From positions 289,421,719-289,485,718 of the forward strand of contig NC_133658.1 of assembly GCF_037893015.1 (NCBI RefSeq): a stretch of DNA of 64,000 nucleotides, in the 5' to 3' direction. The notes under the pieces are model-generated. The model did no database searches, had not been told where the DNA came from, and saw nothing but the letters and a program-made list of their open reading frames with translations. Each line of letters starts with the position of its first letter. Within the stretch, counting starts at the first letter, position 1. This document shows positions 13,016-24,168 of the stretch, one piece after another. Position numbers and translations under genes: made by a program. The stretch comes from Macrotis lagotis (taxonomy: Eukaryota > Chordata > Mammalia > Peramelemorphia > Peramelidae).

Positions 13016-13308
13016 CAGGGGTTCTTAACCTTTTTTTTGTGACATGGGATCCTCAGGAGAATGTTTTTAAATTCATAGGATTGGGACAGCTAGGTGATAC
13101 AGTGAATAGAGAACCTGCCCTGGAGTCAGGAGGATCTGAGTTCAAATTCAACCTCAGATACTTAGTAGCTGTGTGACCCTAGGCAAGTCACAACCCAATT
13201 GCCTCCAATAAATAAATTCATAGGATTACAAAAGAAATAAATTATATTGAAATAAGTTATCAAAATATTTTTTAAAAATGTTCACTGACCTCAAGTTATA
13301 AACCCCTA
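13016..13308 (+). mobile_element. hAT-like non-autonomous DNA transposon, interrupted
   Basis: It begins CAGGGGTTCTTAACC and ends TTATAAACCCCTA, imperfect inverted termini of the hAT CAGGGG type. A SINE occupies 13083-13212. No convincing 8-bp duplication remains. Related degraded copies lie at 5051-5252 and about 32925-33060. Confidence 0.55.
13083..13212 (+). mobile_element. CORE-SINE inside hAT-like element
   Basis: The head GGGACAGCTAGGTGAT leads to the tail CAATTGCCTCCAATAAA. A perfect 15-bp duplication TAAATTCATAGGATT lies at 13068-13082 and 13213-13227, so insertion into the DNA transposon is certain. Its tail differs from the CCTTGCAAAAA subtype. Confidence 0.92.
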
Positions 13309-16039
13309 TAAGAGATGAGTTTAGAACATAGAACACTAGAGCTGGAGGAGATCTTAGCAATCATCTAAATGAGAAAACTGAGACCTAGGAAAGCAAAATC
13401 ACGAAGCTAATTCAGGAGCAAAGTCAGAATTAGAACCCAGGTGGCTAGACCTCTCTGTTCAGTGCCCAAAGGGAACACCAGGGCTGACTTTTTGCTCTGC
13501 ACCCTCTCACCCATCTCAGGAGCATGGACATCAGATTGGTCTCTTTCAGAGGCTACCAACTCCTCTCCATACCCTCCCTGCTTGGACACTTTCCAGCAAT
13601 AAAGAACCATCCTTGGTCATACAGAGATACTGTGAAAAAAATGTACTGAGATATAAGTCTTGAAGAAAATGTAAAACTGAAAAAAAACTTTATTAAAAAA
13701 AACTAATGAAGCAAAATAAAGTGGAATTTTAAAGAAGTCCTGTTGAGGGTCTGGATGTTTCTACAGAACCCTAGAAGCTGAATTGTGTCTTCGCCTCAAT
13801 ACAATGACTGAATTTAAATGGGCTTCCTTCTCACCCCAGCAGTGGGCTTTTGGAGATTGGGGGGGAAGTAATCAAAGTTGGATTTTCAGCACAGACACCA
13901 TACAAGGAAAGAAAATGAGACATGTTGTTTTATAAATAGATCTGATTCCCTCCCTCCCCCTTTCCCCATTTTTTCCACTCACAATCCCCCCTTCCTACAA
14001 GGGCCTGACCTGGGAAATCTCTCATGTTTAGGGAGATGCCAGACTTGGACTGTGGTATATACCATTATAACACAAATCATTATACCCTCAAACTGAAGTT
14101 CATATATACATTTAAACTCGCTTCTGCAGCGAACACCCAACATGAGGAGTTAGTTTATGGCATAGTTGTTCATCTTTTCCTTTCTAGCAACCAGTTTTAT
14201 AAAAACAATTCCACCATGTTGTTGTATGGTGACACAAATAACAAATCCTTTCAGTTCCCATCTGTGAATGGAGAGCTGAGGAAAGATAGAAAAAACACAG
14301 AGAATTTAGTTTGCTTTTCCTCCTGTTTTCTTAAGATACCCCCAAAGATGTTTCCATTGTGCCTTAATCTATTGTAAGGAGAGGAAATGCTTTCCCTCCC
14401 CCACAGGAAGGAAATTTTTTTTTCAGTATGTCTTCCCTTAACCCACATTATTCTCAGTCTTATTCTCTTTGAAGATGGGCGGCTCCAGTTTCCTCCAGAT
14501 GACAATACTCATCCTGTTGAGTGGGCCGAGATTTCTGGGTTCCATTTTGGAAAACTGAGGACATACATCCACTCAGGGTATAAGTGATTTAATTACTTTC
14601 TAGTTTTGTTGCCTTTGCAACAAACAAAATGACCTCAGTTTTAAAGCAGGAAATTGTTATCATGGAGGGTTCATTTTCTGGTGGTTGTTTGGTTTCTCGA
14701 TGTACAATCAACTCACAAGTTGCAGAAATGTGCAACCACAGGTCTAGGGACCTTAGGAATTCAGAAAATGGTGTGGGTCTGACCCAGTGGAAGTCAATCA
14801 GTCAACAGGCACATTTATTAAATACTTTCTATGTGTCAGACACCATGCCAGGTGCTTCCGATACAAAGAGAGTGCAACACTTGGTCTGTGCCCCCTGAAT
14901 AGCTCACATTCTAATGAGAAAGACAATCTGTAAATAGCTGTCTAGATACAAGCTCTCAATATCCAGTATATAAATGGAGGGGAAGCTTAAGAGAAGGCAT
15001 GACCTGTGGGGGGTGTGGGCAGGGTACTGGGCTGGTACACTGGGGAAAACCTGGGAAGAAGGGATTTGAGCTGAGGTTTGAAGGGAGCCAGGGAAACCAG
15101 CTGAGGAGGGAGAGCCAAGGAAAAGTCATGGAGCTAGGAGAGGCACAATCATGGTGAAGGAAGAGCAAGTAGAAGCCTATTGAATGGGAAGGGGAGAAAG
15201 TAGCTTAGAGTGGCAAGAAGGAGCTAGTTTGTGAAGCACTTTAAAAGCCAGCCAGCTGGTTTTATATTTGTCCTGGGGGTCATAGGGAATCCTAGAGTTT
15301 CTCGAGTAGAGGAGGAGGCAGGGTCAGACCCCAATTTTAGGGAAATCACCTTGGCAACTGAGAGGAAGAAGGATTGTAGTGAGGTGAGGCTTGAAGAGGG
15401 AAGGCCTATATAAGAGACTTTGTGAAGCAAGAAATGACAAAGTTTAGTAAAAGACTGGCTCTGAAGGGTTGAGTCTTGGCTGACGTAAAGGCTGAGTGGA
15501 GACAAGAAAGGGGCACATGGTGTTTTCTAGGTCACAACTCTGTGAGGAAAATTTGTACGGAGAGAGTTTGCAAGTAGAGAAAATTGTGTTCTATGTAGCA
15601 TTTGTTGTCCTGGTGGAAGCACTCCAGCCTCCTGGGCTGATAGCAGGTTAAATTTAGAAGTCCCAATTTGGGGACGGGAGAGAGACAGACACTGGGCTAT
15701 GCACAGCTGTTCCAGGTTATACTCAGGGAGCTGAAAGCTTTCGGTCTCTCTCTTGCTGTCTGCCCCTGGGCAGTTCTGACATTTCTCCAAGGTGTCTGGG
15801 GAGAAAGGGTGTCAAAGCTTCATTCAGCACTCGGCTTCCAAACATAGCCCTATTTCAGTTTCTTAAAACTGCTTCTCTAGTGGTCATCCACACTGGGCCC
15901 ATTTAATGAAGTATAAAAAGAATAAACATCTTCAAAACATTTTTTATTTCAGAAACATGGAAATAAATATCGCCAACTTGCTATTACAAAAACTGAGAAA
16001 AATAGTCATAGGATTGGGGGATGCTTAGTGATGATGATG

Positions 16040-16320
16040 ATGATGATGATGAAGAGATGTTTGTCCTTCATTCTTGAAGAAGACAATGACATCAGGGGAG
16101 GTGATGCCATGACATGCACATGAATTGGATTTGAGTGAAGGGGTGCAGTCTCACTTTTTCCTTTGTAGTCATTTAGATCCAATGATCAGTTATGGATCAG
16201 GACAACTGGAGATGGGTGAAGCAACTTGCACAAGGTCACACAATTAGTAAGAATCAGTAAGGGTCAAGTGCCTGAGGCCAGATTTGACTGACTCTAGGGC
16301 TTGTGCTCTATCCTTTGTTT
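16040..16320 (-). repeat. Composite SINE-like repeat, copy 1
   Basis: It shares with 23845-24168 the blocks GATGTTTGTCCTTCATT and GACATCAGG..GAGGTGATGCCA, the interior TATGGATCAGGA, and then an antisense SINE-like half. It starts at a GAT microsatellite (16030-16051). The family name is unknown to me. Confidence 0.6.
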
Positions 16321-16334
16321 CTCTTTTTAATAAT

Positions 16335-16465
16335 GATAAAGCACCGGCCCTGGAATTAGGAGTACCTGGGTTCAAATCTGGTCTCAGACACTTAATAATT
16401 ACATAGCTGTGTGGCCTTGGGCAAGCCCCTTAACCCCATTTGCGTTGCAAAAAAAAAAAAAAACT
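16335..16465 (+). mobile_element. CORE-SINE, left arm of an inverted pair
   Basis: The body runs from ATAAAGCACCGGCCCTGG to CCATTTGCGTTGC plus a long A run. Most of the head is missing. It meets the next element tail to tail. Confidence 0.88.
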
Positions 16466-16610
16466 AAAAAAAAATTTAAGGCAATGGGATTAAGTGACTT
16501 GCTCAAGGTCATACAACTAGGTAATTATTAAGTGTCTGAGGCCGGATTTGAACTCAGGTATTCCTGACCCCAGGGCTGGTGCTCTAGCCACTGTGCCACC
16601 TGCTGCCCTC
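16466..16610 (-). mobile_element. CORE-SINE, right arm of an inverted pair
   Basis: Antisense tail TTTAAGGCAATGGGATTAAG begins directly after the A tail of the preceding SINE and runs to the head complement CTGCTGCCC. Confidence 0.88.
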
Positions 16611-17221
16611 CACTGTTACTCTTTACTACCTATCTATTTATTAATTATTTAGTGATTAGTACGTTACAGATATCTGTGAAAAATGAAAATTCACCTCAGT
16701 TAGAATGAGTGATTATCAAAGATAGATAGAACTTCAGAGTCATTTAGTCCAAAACTATGGATTCCATCAAGAAGGATTTTTTTGTGTGTATTGTACCGAC
16801 TCCCGTTTGCATGATTAATCATGATAGGTGAAGATCACAAAGTTAGAAGGGAAACTCTCATATTCAGATTCAAAGAGAATTTCAGGAAAGCAGTTGCTCC
16901 TTGCCACTCTCAGATTTCCTGACATCATCTGATGGCTCCAATCTCTGAGTGCATACACCTTTCTTTAGTCCCCTTTAGGGGAACATCTGCTAAATGAGAA
17001 TAAGTAGTCATGCTGCTTGAGTGACACTACAGAAACTATTATTTCACATGGTTTAGAAATGGGGTCTTCTAATAAATGAAATTTAACAAATAGGTACCAT
17101 GTCACAAGACATGGATTACCAATTTTTAAAAACTTACATAATGCCAACAATTACTGAACTGTATTTTAATGAGGAGTATGAATCTGTAAAAAGAACACTG
17201 GATTTGGAGTCAGAAGACTTA

Positions 17222-17470
17222 GGAGCTGCTATGTAGTGCAATGGGTAGAGTTTTGAATCAGGCTGATCTAAGTTCAAATCCATCGTCAGATGCTTAATAG
17301 CTGTGTGACCCTGGGCAAGTCATTGTACCTCTGTCTGCCTCAGTCTCCCCATCTTAAAATGAGAATAATAATAGAGTTGTTGTGAGGACTAAATGAAATA
17401 ATAATTATAAAGGACCTAGTACAATGATTGGAACTTAGTAGTCACTATATAAATTCTATTACTATTAGTC
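17222..17470 (+). mobile_element. CORE/MIR-type SINE, near full length
   Basis: It has a tRNA-like head, then TAGCTGTGTGACCCTGGGCA, TGCCTCAGTCTCCCCATCTT, TGTTGTGAGGACTAAATGA and an L2-like 3' end ACTTAGTAGTCACTATATAAA. This is the ancestral MIR-style architecture. Confidence 0.8.
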
Positions 17471-18198
17471 CCAGAATTGAATCTAGGTCCTGAAGGTTCT
17501 GAGAAAACATCTCAGATTGTTTTGAGAAACATCTCAGTGCCTATAAAATCAGAGACTTTATGCTTTCTTAGCCCTTCTAGCACAGATAGGATGTCACTTA
17601 AGTGTCTTTTTTGTGGCCCAAGGTCATCATTGGGAACATTAATTATCTTTGTTATCAGCAAAATACAACAACAGGAGTCACAGAATACCAGACAACAAGG
17701 ATTACTGAATAGAGTAATGTTTTAGGGAAATCAGTTTAGTCTTTTCTACCACTCAAGCCAGAACTATGAAATAATCTCTATCCAGGATTTACCATAAACC
17801 AGAATAATAACTATCTAAGGATCAACTCTTTCCTTGCACCTCCCAAAAGCTCACAACTGGTATGGTATTCATAGAAGTGATTTAACTGTTTTAGACTGGC
17901 TGCCACGGTTGATGTTTTATGGTCTTTTTTTAATCAGACAGATGAAAGGTGGAATGGTTGAATGTTTATAGCAGGCCAGACTTAGAGTTAGGAGACTGGT
18001 GTCCTATTCCTGGCTCAGCCACTTGTCTTGTTGAGTGAGCGGTTGTAAAGTATTTAGGTTCTGCATGCCTCAGTTTCTTATTAAATGGAGATGTGCAAAG
18101 TCATCTACTCCCTCCCTCTGGTACATAGTCATTCATAGCTTTGGCATGAATTTTATAATTACTAGCACTATTTAACCCCTTCAAGAATAAGATAATGG

Positions 18199-18361
18199 GG
18201 GGCGGCTAGGTGGCTCAGTGGATAAAGCACTGGCCTTGGAGTCAGGAGTAACTGGGTTCAAATCTGGTCTCAGACACTTAATAATTACCTAGCTGTGTGG
18301 CCTTGGGCAAGCCACTTAACCCCATTTGCCTTGCAAAAACCTAAAAAAAAAAGGAAAAAAA
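18199..18361 (+). mobile_element. CORE-SINE, intact
   Basis: It is full length from GGGGCGGCTAGGTGGC to an A-rich tail. A perfect 16-bp duplication AAGAATAAGATAATGG lies at 18183-18198 and 18362-18377. Low divergence suggests a relatively young copy. Confidence 0.95.
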
Positions 18362-18784
18362 AAGAATAAGATAATGGAAAATGAAATTTTTAATACACCC
18401 TTAGAGATTCCTCTCAAGTTAACTTGATTATGATGTCTTCAAAGGTAGGGACCATGAGTACTTTGAAGAAAAAATGTTTTTATCATTCTCAGCAAATAGT
18501 GACTGATAGTTGTCATGTGCTTTCCTTGTGTGGAATATAGAGAGTTCCAAGTCCTGATCTCTCTACTTTCAAGGAATATGTGATTTTATTTGAGGAAGAC
18601 AAGAGTGAATAACAGTATCTCACTTACTTAACAAATTCAGCTATCTGTGGTATTGCTCAGAGTGAAAGATAAAGGTCTCTGAGAAAGTAAAACATTTCCC
18701 AACATTTGTACTCAAAAACTGATATAGAAGTATCCTCCAAGTTCTCAGTACCTATTGACTCTTATGTCAGACAGCTCTTTTTTA

Positions 18785-19105
18785 TCTTAATATTTTACTT
18801 TTTTATCTTAATATTTTACTTTTTTATTATATGTAAAGATAGTTTTCAATATTCATTTTTGTAAAGATTTTAGTTCCAAATATTTCTTCTTTCTTCCCTT
18901 CTCCCCAAGAGAGCCTGCACAATTATGACAAATATATTTCCACATTAGTAATCTTGTGAAAAAAGAATTAGAATAGAAGGGAAAAATCATGAGAAAGAAG
19001 AAACAAAAAGTAAACAAATTTTAAAAAAGTAAAAACAGTATGCTTTGATCTACATTTAGATTCCATAGTTCTTTCTCTGGATATGAATGTCAGACACAAT
19101 TCTGA
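18785..19105 (-). mobile_element. L1 3' UTR fragment
   Basis: The reverse complement carries the same 3' UTR as 24838-25150. A ~21-bp unit ending TATCTTAATATTTTAC is tandemly doubled at about 18780-18822, next to the tail. Confidence 0.7.
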
Positions 19106-19199
19106 AACAGCCTTAAACATTTGATATCCCAGCTTACTTAAATTCAATTGATTTAACAAATATTTGAACAAAACATTGTGGATGCCATGATAAAAAACA

Positions 19200-20107
19200 A
19201 AAGTCCCTTAAGGGGTGATAGGCCAGTTAAGGTATCCTTTTAAGTGTAATGCAAAACAGGAAGTAATGGAGTTGATAGAGAGGGAGACTCAGACAAAAGG
19301 TTCTAGGAATATGTGAAAGAGGAGGGAACAGTTTAACTTGGTTGTGATAGAGAAAGGAAGGGATCAGAGAAGATCATAATAAGTGGCATCTGAACCTTGA
19401 AGGGCAGTAAGAATTCTATAAGGTATAGATAAGGAGATAATGCTTTCTAGGCATGGAAAATGATCTGTGCAAATGTTAGGAGGTGGGAGATGAATGAAAA
19501 ATAGAGTTTATGAATGACAATAATATGAAATAGTAACAGAAAGGTAAGTTGGAGTTAGACAGTTAACATGGTAGCCATAGGAGTGAAGGAGACAATATGG
19601 TACAAGATTTGTTAGAAGCAAAATTAACAGAACCCGGTAACTGATTGGTTATAGAGAGCAGGAGAGAAGGAAGAGACAAAGATAACTGCAACTGGGTAGA
19701 TGACAGTACCAGTGAATAGAAATAGAAAAGTTTAGAAGTGGTAGTAGTTTAAGCAAGAAGGCAATGGGTTTAGTTTTGAACATATTGAATTTAAGGTTGG
19801 AGTATATCCAGTTTAAGTTCATCAGGAGGTTGGAGATAAAGACTGGGGTTTGGAAGAGAAGTTGATACTGGTTATATAAATGTGAGTGTCATCTACATTG
19901 GGATGATAAGTGAACCATTAGAAGTTGATGAGATCATCAAGAGAGTTTGGAAGAGGATGCAGGGAAAAGCTCTGGGTGATGAGTCAGCAAAGGAGACTCA
20001 GAAGGTTGAGTTAGGTAAACAGGCAGAGGTCTAAAATATAGCTGTGTAAGGAATCCCAAGGGAGAAGAGAATATCCAGGAGGACAGTCAAGGATCAAAAG
20101 ATGTAGA
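19200..20107 (+). repeat. Old interspersed repeat split by a HAL1-like insertion
   Basis: A long, degraded, purine-rich repeat appears to resume after 23292 (through about 23840). Family not identified. Confidence 0.4.
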
Positions 20108-20863
20108 ATGGGGGACAGAGCCAAGATAGCAACAAGAGAGGAACATCTCTTAGGTACTCTCTCATAAAACTTATAAAATAAGGACTCTAACTAAATTTTC
20201 GAGAGACAGAACCCACAGAGGTATGGAGAGTGGCAGTTCTTCTACTCAAGGTAACCTGGAAAAGAGCAGAAAGGCTCTTCCCCCCCGGGGTCGGAGGGGT
20301 GGCCTGCCAGAGAGTTGGCCCGCCAGAGCAAAAGAACTTCAGCCTCCTGGAGGCAGTCCCAGGGTGCTGGGAGCCATGGCTCCCAGCAGAGGGGAGTTTT
20401 CTGACCTACGCCCTGAGGAGCATCAGGCATAAATTGGGGGAACAGCGAGGTGGGGGAGACCTCTGCCAGAGCAAGCACGTGAAGCCCAGCCCTCAGGGCA
20501 CACAGAGAGCAGCGTGACCAAGGCAGTCCAGATGCAGGAAACAGAAACAAGCAGAGCCGGTAAGCAGGAGCCTCCAGAGCATGAGCCCATTGAAACTAGG
20601 GAGGGGAGTGAAGAGAGACTGCCAAGCTCTGTCCTCTGCCCCTGGAACAGGACCCTGGGGTTCTGACCAAATTCAGATCCTGATAGCAGTCTAGGCCCCC
20701 CCATAGAACAGCAGGGCCCCCACAACTCAGCCCCATGGCAGAGGGGGGTGCATATGGTCATTCACAGACCAGGAGGGAGGACAGAGCCTCACACACTGAG
20801 ACCCTTGTGGGAGTGTCCCAAAAGCTCAGGAAGCATCCCCAAAACAGGCTAAGGCTGGGAAAA

Positions 20864-21945
20864 TGAGCAAGCAGAGAAACAAGAGGAACACCATTGAGAA
20901 ATATTTTGCCTGTGAGCCCAAGAAGGATCAAAACACTCAGTCTGAAGATGAGGAAGCACAACCTCTTGTATCTAAAGACTCCAAGAAAAACAGAAATTGG
21001 GTTTAGGCTATGACAGCTTAAAAAAGACTTTGAAAATCAAATGAAGGAGTTAGAAGAAAAACTGGGGAAAGAAATGAGAGAGATACATGAAAAACATGAA
21101 AATGAAGTCAGCAGCTTAGTCAAGGAAATCCAAAAAAATGCTCAAGAAAATAACATGTTAAAAACCAGCTTAGATCAAATGGATAAAACAGTTCAAAAAG
21201 TTATTGAGGAGAAGAATGCTTTGAAAAGCAAAATGGGTCAGATGGAAAAAGAGATAAGAAAACTCTCTGAGGAAAAAAAATCCTTCAGACAAAGAATAGA
21301 ACTCAGGGAGACTGATGAATTTACAAGAAATCAGGACTCAATACTTCAAAACCAAAAGAAGGAAAAATTAGAAGAAAATGTGAAACATCTCATTGAAAAA
21401 AAAACTGATATGGGAAACAGACTTAGGAAAGATAATTTAAAAATTATTTGAATACCTGAAAATCATGATCAGGAAAAGAGCCTTGACATCATTTTCAAAG
21501 AATTACTACAGGAAAATTGCCCTGATATTCTAGAAGCAGAGGGCAAAATAGAAATGGAGAGAATCCACCGATCCCCCCTGAGAAAGAGATCCCAAGAAAA
21601 CAACCCCCAGGAATCTTATAGCCAAGTTCCAGAACTCCCAAGTCAAAGAGAAAATATTACAAGCAGCCAAAAGGACACAATTCAAATACCGTTGAGCTGC
21701 AATCAGGATCTCACAGGACTTGGCAACAACTACATTAAAAGCTCATAGGGCTTGGAATATAATATACCGGAAGGCAAGAGCTTAGAATGCAACTGAGAAT
21801 CAACTACCCAGCAAAACTGAATGTCCTCTTCCAGGGAAAAAGATGGACTTTCAATGAACCAGGGGAATTTCAAATGTTCCTGTTGGAATGGCCAGAGCTG
21901 AACAGAAAGATTGATCTTCAGATACAGGACTTAGGTGAAGCATAG
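20864..21945 (+). pseudogene. L1-type ORF1 remnant of the HAL1-like element
   Basis: ORF1p of L1 elements is an RNA-binding chaperone with a coiled coil, RRM and C-terminal domain. Here the coiled coil is the longest open part (MKELEEKLGKEMREIHEKHE onward, heptad-rich, 136 codons). The RRM part reads MERIHRSP, and the C-terminal domain is recognisable only across frames (INYPAKL-like, then WPELNRK and GEA-stop). Stop codons near codon 50 and at 21449-21451 make it non-functional. Confidence 0.75.
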
Positions 21946-22444
21946 AGATTGGAGAAGGGGAAAATATGAGGGACTTAATGATGATGAACTGCATATTCCT
22001 GTATAGAAAAATGACACTGATAATACTCTTAAGAACCTTCTCAATTAACAGAGCAGGTAGAAGGAGATTTTATAGATGAAGCACAGGAGAAAACTGAATT
22101 TGAAGATAAAATATGGTGTAAAATGGAGTCAATAGAAAAAAGAGAAATGTAATGGGAGAAAGAAAAAGGAGATGGGTAATAGGCCAAGATATTTCATATA
22201 ATAAGATTTTTCTTTGTTACAATGAGTTATTGCAATGATATAGAAGGGGGAATGGCAAGGTGGAATGAGGGAATCTTCGCTCTCATCAGAGATGGCTAGG
22301 AGAGGAAACAGCATATATACTCAATGGGGTATAGACATCTGGAGTAAGAAGGAGAGGGGGGGGACAGGGGGAAGGGGGGGATGTGAGTGATGGAGGAGAG
22401 GATGGACCATGGGGAGAGAGTGGTCAGATATAACACATTTTCTT

Positions 22445-22592
22445 TTTTTACTTCTTGCAAGGGGCTGGGATTGGAAGGCCTGTCCAGAACCATAGGGCCA
22501 GGTGGATTCTGGGCCTAAGGGGTGGTATGGGGGCTCAGGGCCTCTTGGCCCCAGGGCCAGGGATCTGTCTGCTGCACCACTCAGCTACCCTA
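22445..22592 (-). repeat. SINE-like module 1 of the HAL1-like 3' region
   Basis: It runs from CTTCTTGCAAGGGGCTGGG to CACTCAGCTACCC, alignable with the reverse complement of a CORE-SINE but heavily diverged. The same position in the second copy (26768-26915) holds the same diverged sequence, including ACCATAGGGCCAGGTGG, so it is part of the element rather than a later insertion. Confidence 0.65.
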
Positions 22593-22794
22593 CAGCAGAG
22601 TCAGAGTGAAAGGAGAGAGAAAATATAGTACATGGTAGTGGAGAAATACGAAAGAAGGGAGTTGTGATCAGCAATGGCAGTGGTGGAAAAATATGGAAGT
22701 AACTTTTGTGATGGACTTATCATAAAGAATGTGATCCACCCGTGACAGAGTTGGTGCTGTTGGAAGACAGACTGAAGTACATTTTTTATAATTA

Positions 22795-23110
22795 TTATTT
22801 TTGGGGGGTGCAGGGCAAATGCCTGGTGCTGCATAGCAGGGTGATCATTGGGTGTCTGAAGCTGGATTTGGGTGCTCCTGGCTCAAGGGCCAGTGCTCTG
22901 CCAGCCACCCAGCTGCCCCTACTATTATTACTATTTCATTTTATTTGGGGTCCTTTTTTCTTTTTTTGGTTTTTGCAGGGCAGTGGTGTTGGGGTGGCTT
23001 GAATGTCACACAGCTGGGTGATTGTTGGGTGTACGGGGCCAGATGTGGGCTTGGATGCTCCTGGCTCCAAGGCTGGTGCTCCGTCCACTGCACCACCTGG
23101 CCATACCTAC
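22795..23110 (-). repeat. SINE-like modules 2 and 3 of the HAL1-like 3' region
   Basis: Two antisense SINE-like units in tandem, about 22800-22920 (ending CACCCAGCTGCCCC) and 22965-23105 (ending CACCACCTGGCCA), are separated by an (ATT)-rich spacer. The second copy has a single unit here (26375-26510). Confidence 0.65.
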
Positions 23111-23844
23111 AATTATTACTATTATTTTTTTTATTTTAATTTTAATTTTTTTCTCTCCCCTTTACTTTATCGCTTAAGCGAGTCTACATTTTTTTGGGGA
23201 GGGGGTATTTGGTTTACTCTTAAACAAATAAAAAACTATTTGTACAAAATGAGAATAAATATTAAATAAACTTCATTTGAAAAAAAAAAAGGATGTAGAG
23301 CGGTCAGGGAGGATAAGAACTGAGTAAAGCCAACCAATTTAGCATTGAAGAGATCAATCATAACCCTTGAGCCATAAGTTTTAGTTGGAGTTGGAAGTCA
23401 GAACAGAAGTCAAGTGGAGATGAGTAAAAACTGCCAAGCAGCAGTGAGGGACCAGTTAAAGTTGGAGAACCTGAATTGGTTGCAGTGTGGTCAGTTCAGT
23501 TCCTTGACTTTCTCCAGTATTAGATAGCTCAAGAATAAGAGTGAAAAGGTAATGCCATGGAAATGACCAGGATTGAAGATTAGCAGGCTGTAAAATAGCC
23601 AAAGGACAAAGGGACAAAAGATTCAATGGAGGGAAGATAATATACCTTTTTGAACAGGTTAGCTAAAAGGTTGAGACTTAGGGATACTAGAAATTGAGTC
23701 CATAACAGGGATAACAGATCAGAAAAGTAGGAGGGAACTGGGGAGGTCAGAGGTTGAAGTGAGGTCATACAACAGGTTTTGGAGGAGTGAGCAGTTGGAC
23801 AGGTGGGAAAGCCAGGAAACATGATCAGGGAATGAAGACAATGG

Positions 23845-24168
23845 AGTTGGAGGATGATGTTTGTCCTTCATTAATGAAAAAGATCATGACATCAGGGAGG
23901 TGATGCCAGGACAAGCACATGAATAGGATTTGAGTGAAGGGCTGTTGTGCTAAGTCATCAGCCTCATTTTCTCCTCCAGAGCCATCTGGGTCCAGTGGTC
24001 AGATATGGATCAGGATGACTTGGAGATGACACTGGATGAAGGGCAATTGGGACTTGCCCAGTGTCACAGAGCTAGTAAGTGCCAAATGGCTGAGATAGAA
24101 TTCAACCTCCCATCCTCCTGACTTCAAGACCAGTTCTCTAATCATTATGCCATCTAGCTGACCCTGGG
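23845..24168 (-). repeat. Composite SINE-like repeat, copy 2
   Basis: This is the second copy of the unit at 16040-16320. It shares GATGTTTGTCCTTCATT, GACATCAGGGAGGTGATGCC and TATGGATCAGGATGACT, and ends in the antisense head CATCTAGCTGACC. Confidence 0.65.

Larger units (their letters stand above)
10876..19199. other. Intergenic, repeat-rich (proximal part)
   Basis: No gene was recognised. Contents besides separately listed repeats are MIR-type SINEs at about 11040-11225 and 11600-11800, old fragments at 11265-11400 and 13320-13450, an old interspersed repeat of unassigned family at about 14790-15520 (in a form seen again near 19200, 52600 and 56300), and a MIR-like piece at 17940-18180. 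The block 12270-12960 shows no repeat I could name. Confidence 0.6.
20108..23291 (+). mobile_element. HAL1-like element (L1 ORF1, no ORF2), near full length
   Basis: The 5' end GGGGACAGAGCCAAGATAGC resembles the start of mammalian L1. A GC-rich 5' UTR runs to about 20860. ORF1 starts near 20864 (MSKQRNKR) and is followed by the coiled coil (21041-21450), RRM-like segment (about 21430-21580, with ERIHRSP) and a C-terminal domain to the stop at 21943-21945. It is broken by stop codons and small indels. No reverse-transcriptase or endonuclease sequence follows. Instead there is ~1.35 kb of 3' region with three antisense CORE-SINE-like modules, a (AAT)-rich end and poly-A. Flanks GATGTAGAATG and GATGTAGAGCG are a likely imperfect target duplication. 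HAL1 is an established class of ORF1-only L1 derivatives; the class assignment is by architecture. Confidence 0.75.

Noticed and set aside
16021..17470. tRNA genes suggested by tRNA-like sequences in SINE heads
   Set aside because: The heads are decayed SINE promoter regions joined to SINE bodies. No complete cloverleaf with an anticodon arm was found.
21041..21451. A host coiled-coil protein gene
   Set aside because: It sits between an L1-like 5' UTR and an ORF1 RRM/C-terminal domain, with premature stops on both sides. It is the ORF1 coiled coil of a dead retroelement.
22129..23110. Later independent SINE insertions as explanation for the modules in the HAL1-like 3' region
   Set aside because: No target duplications flank the modules, they are far more diverged than inserted SINEs nearby, and the second copy has the same substitutions at the same sites.
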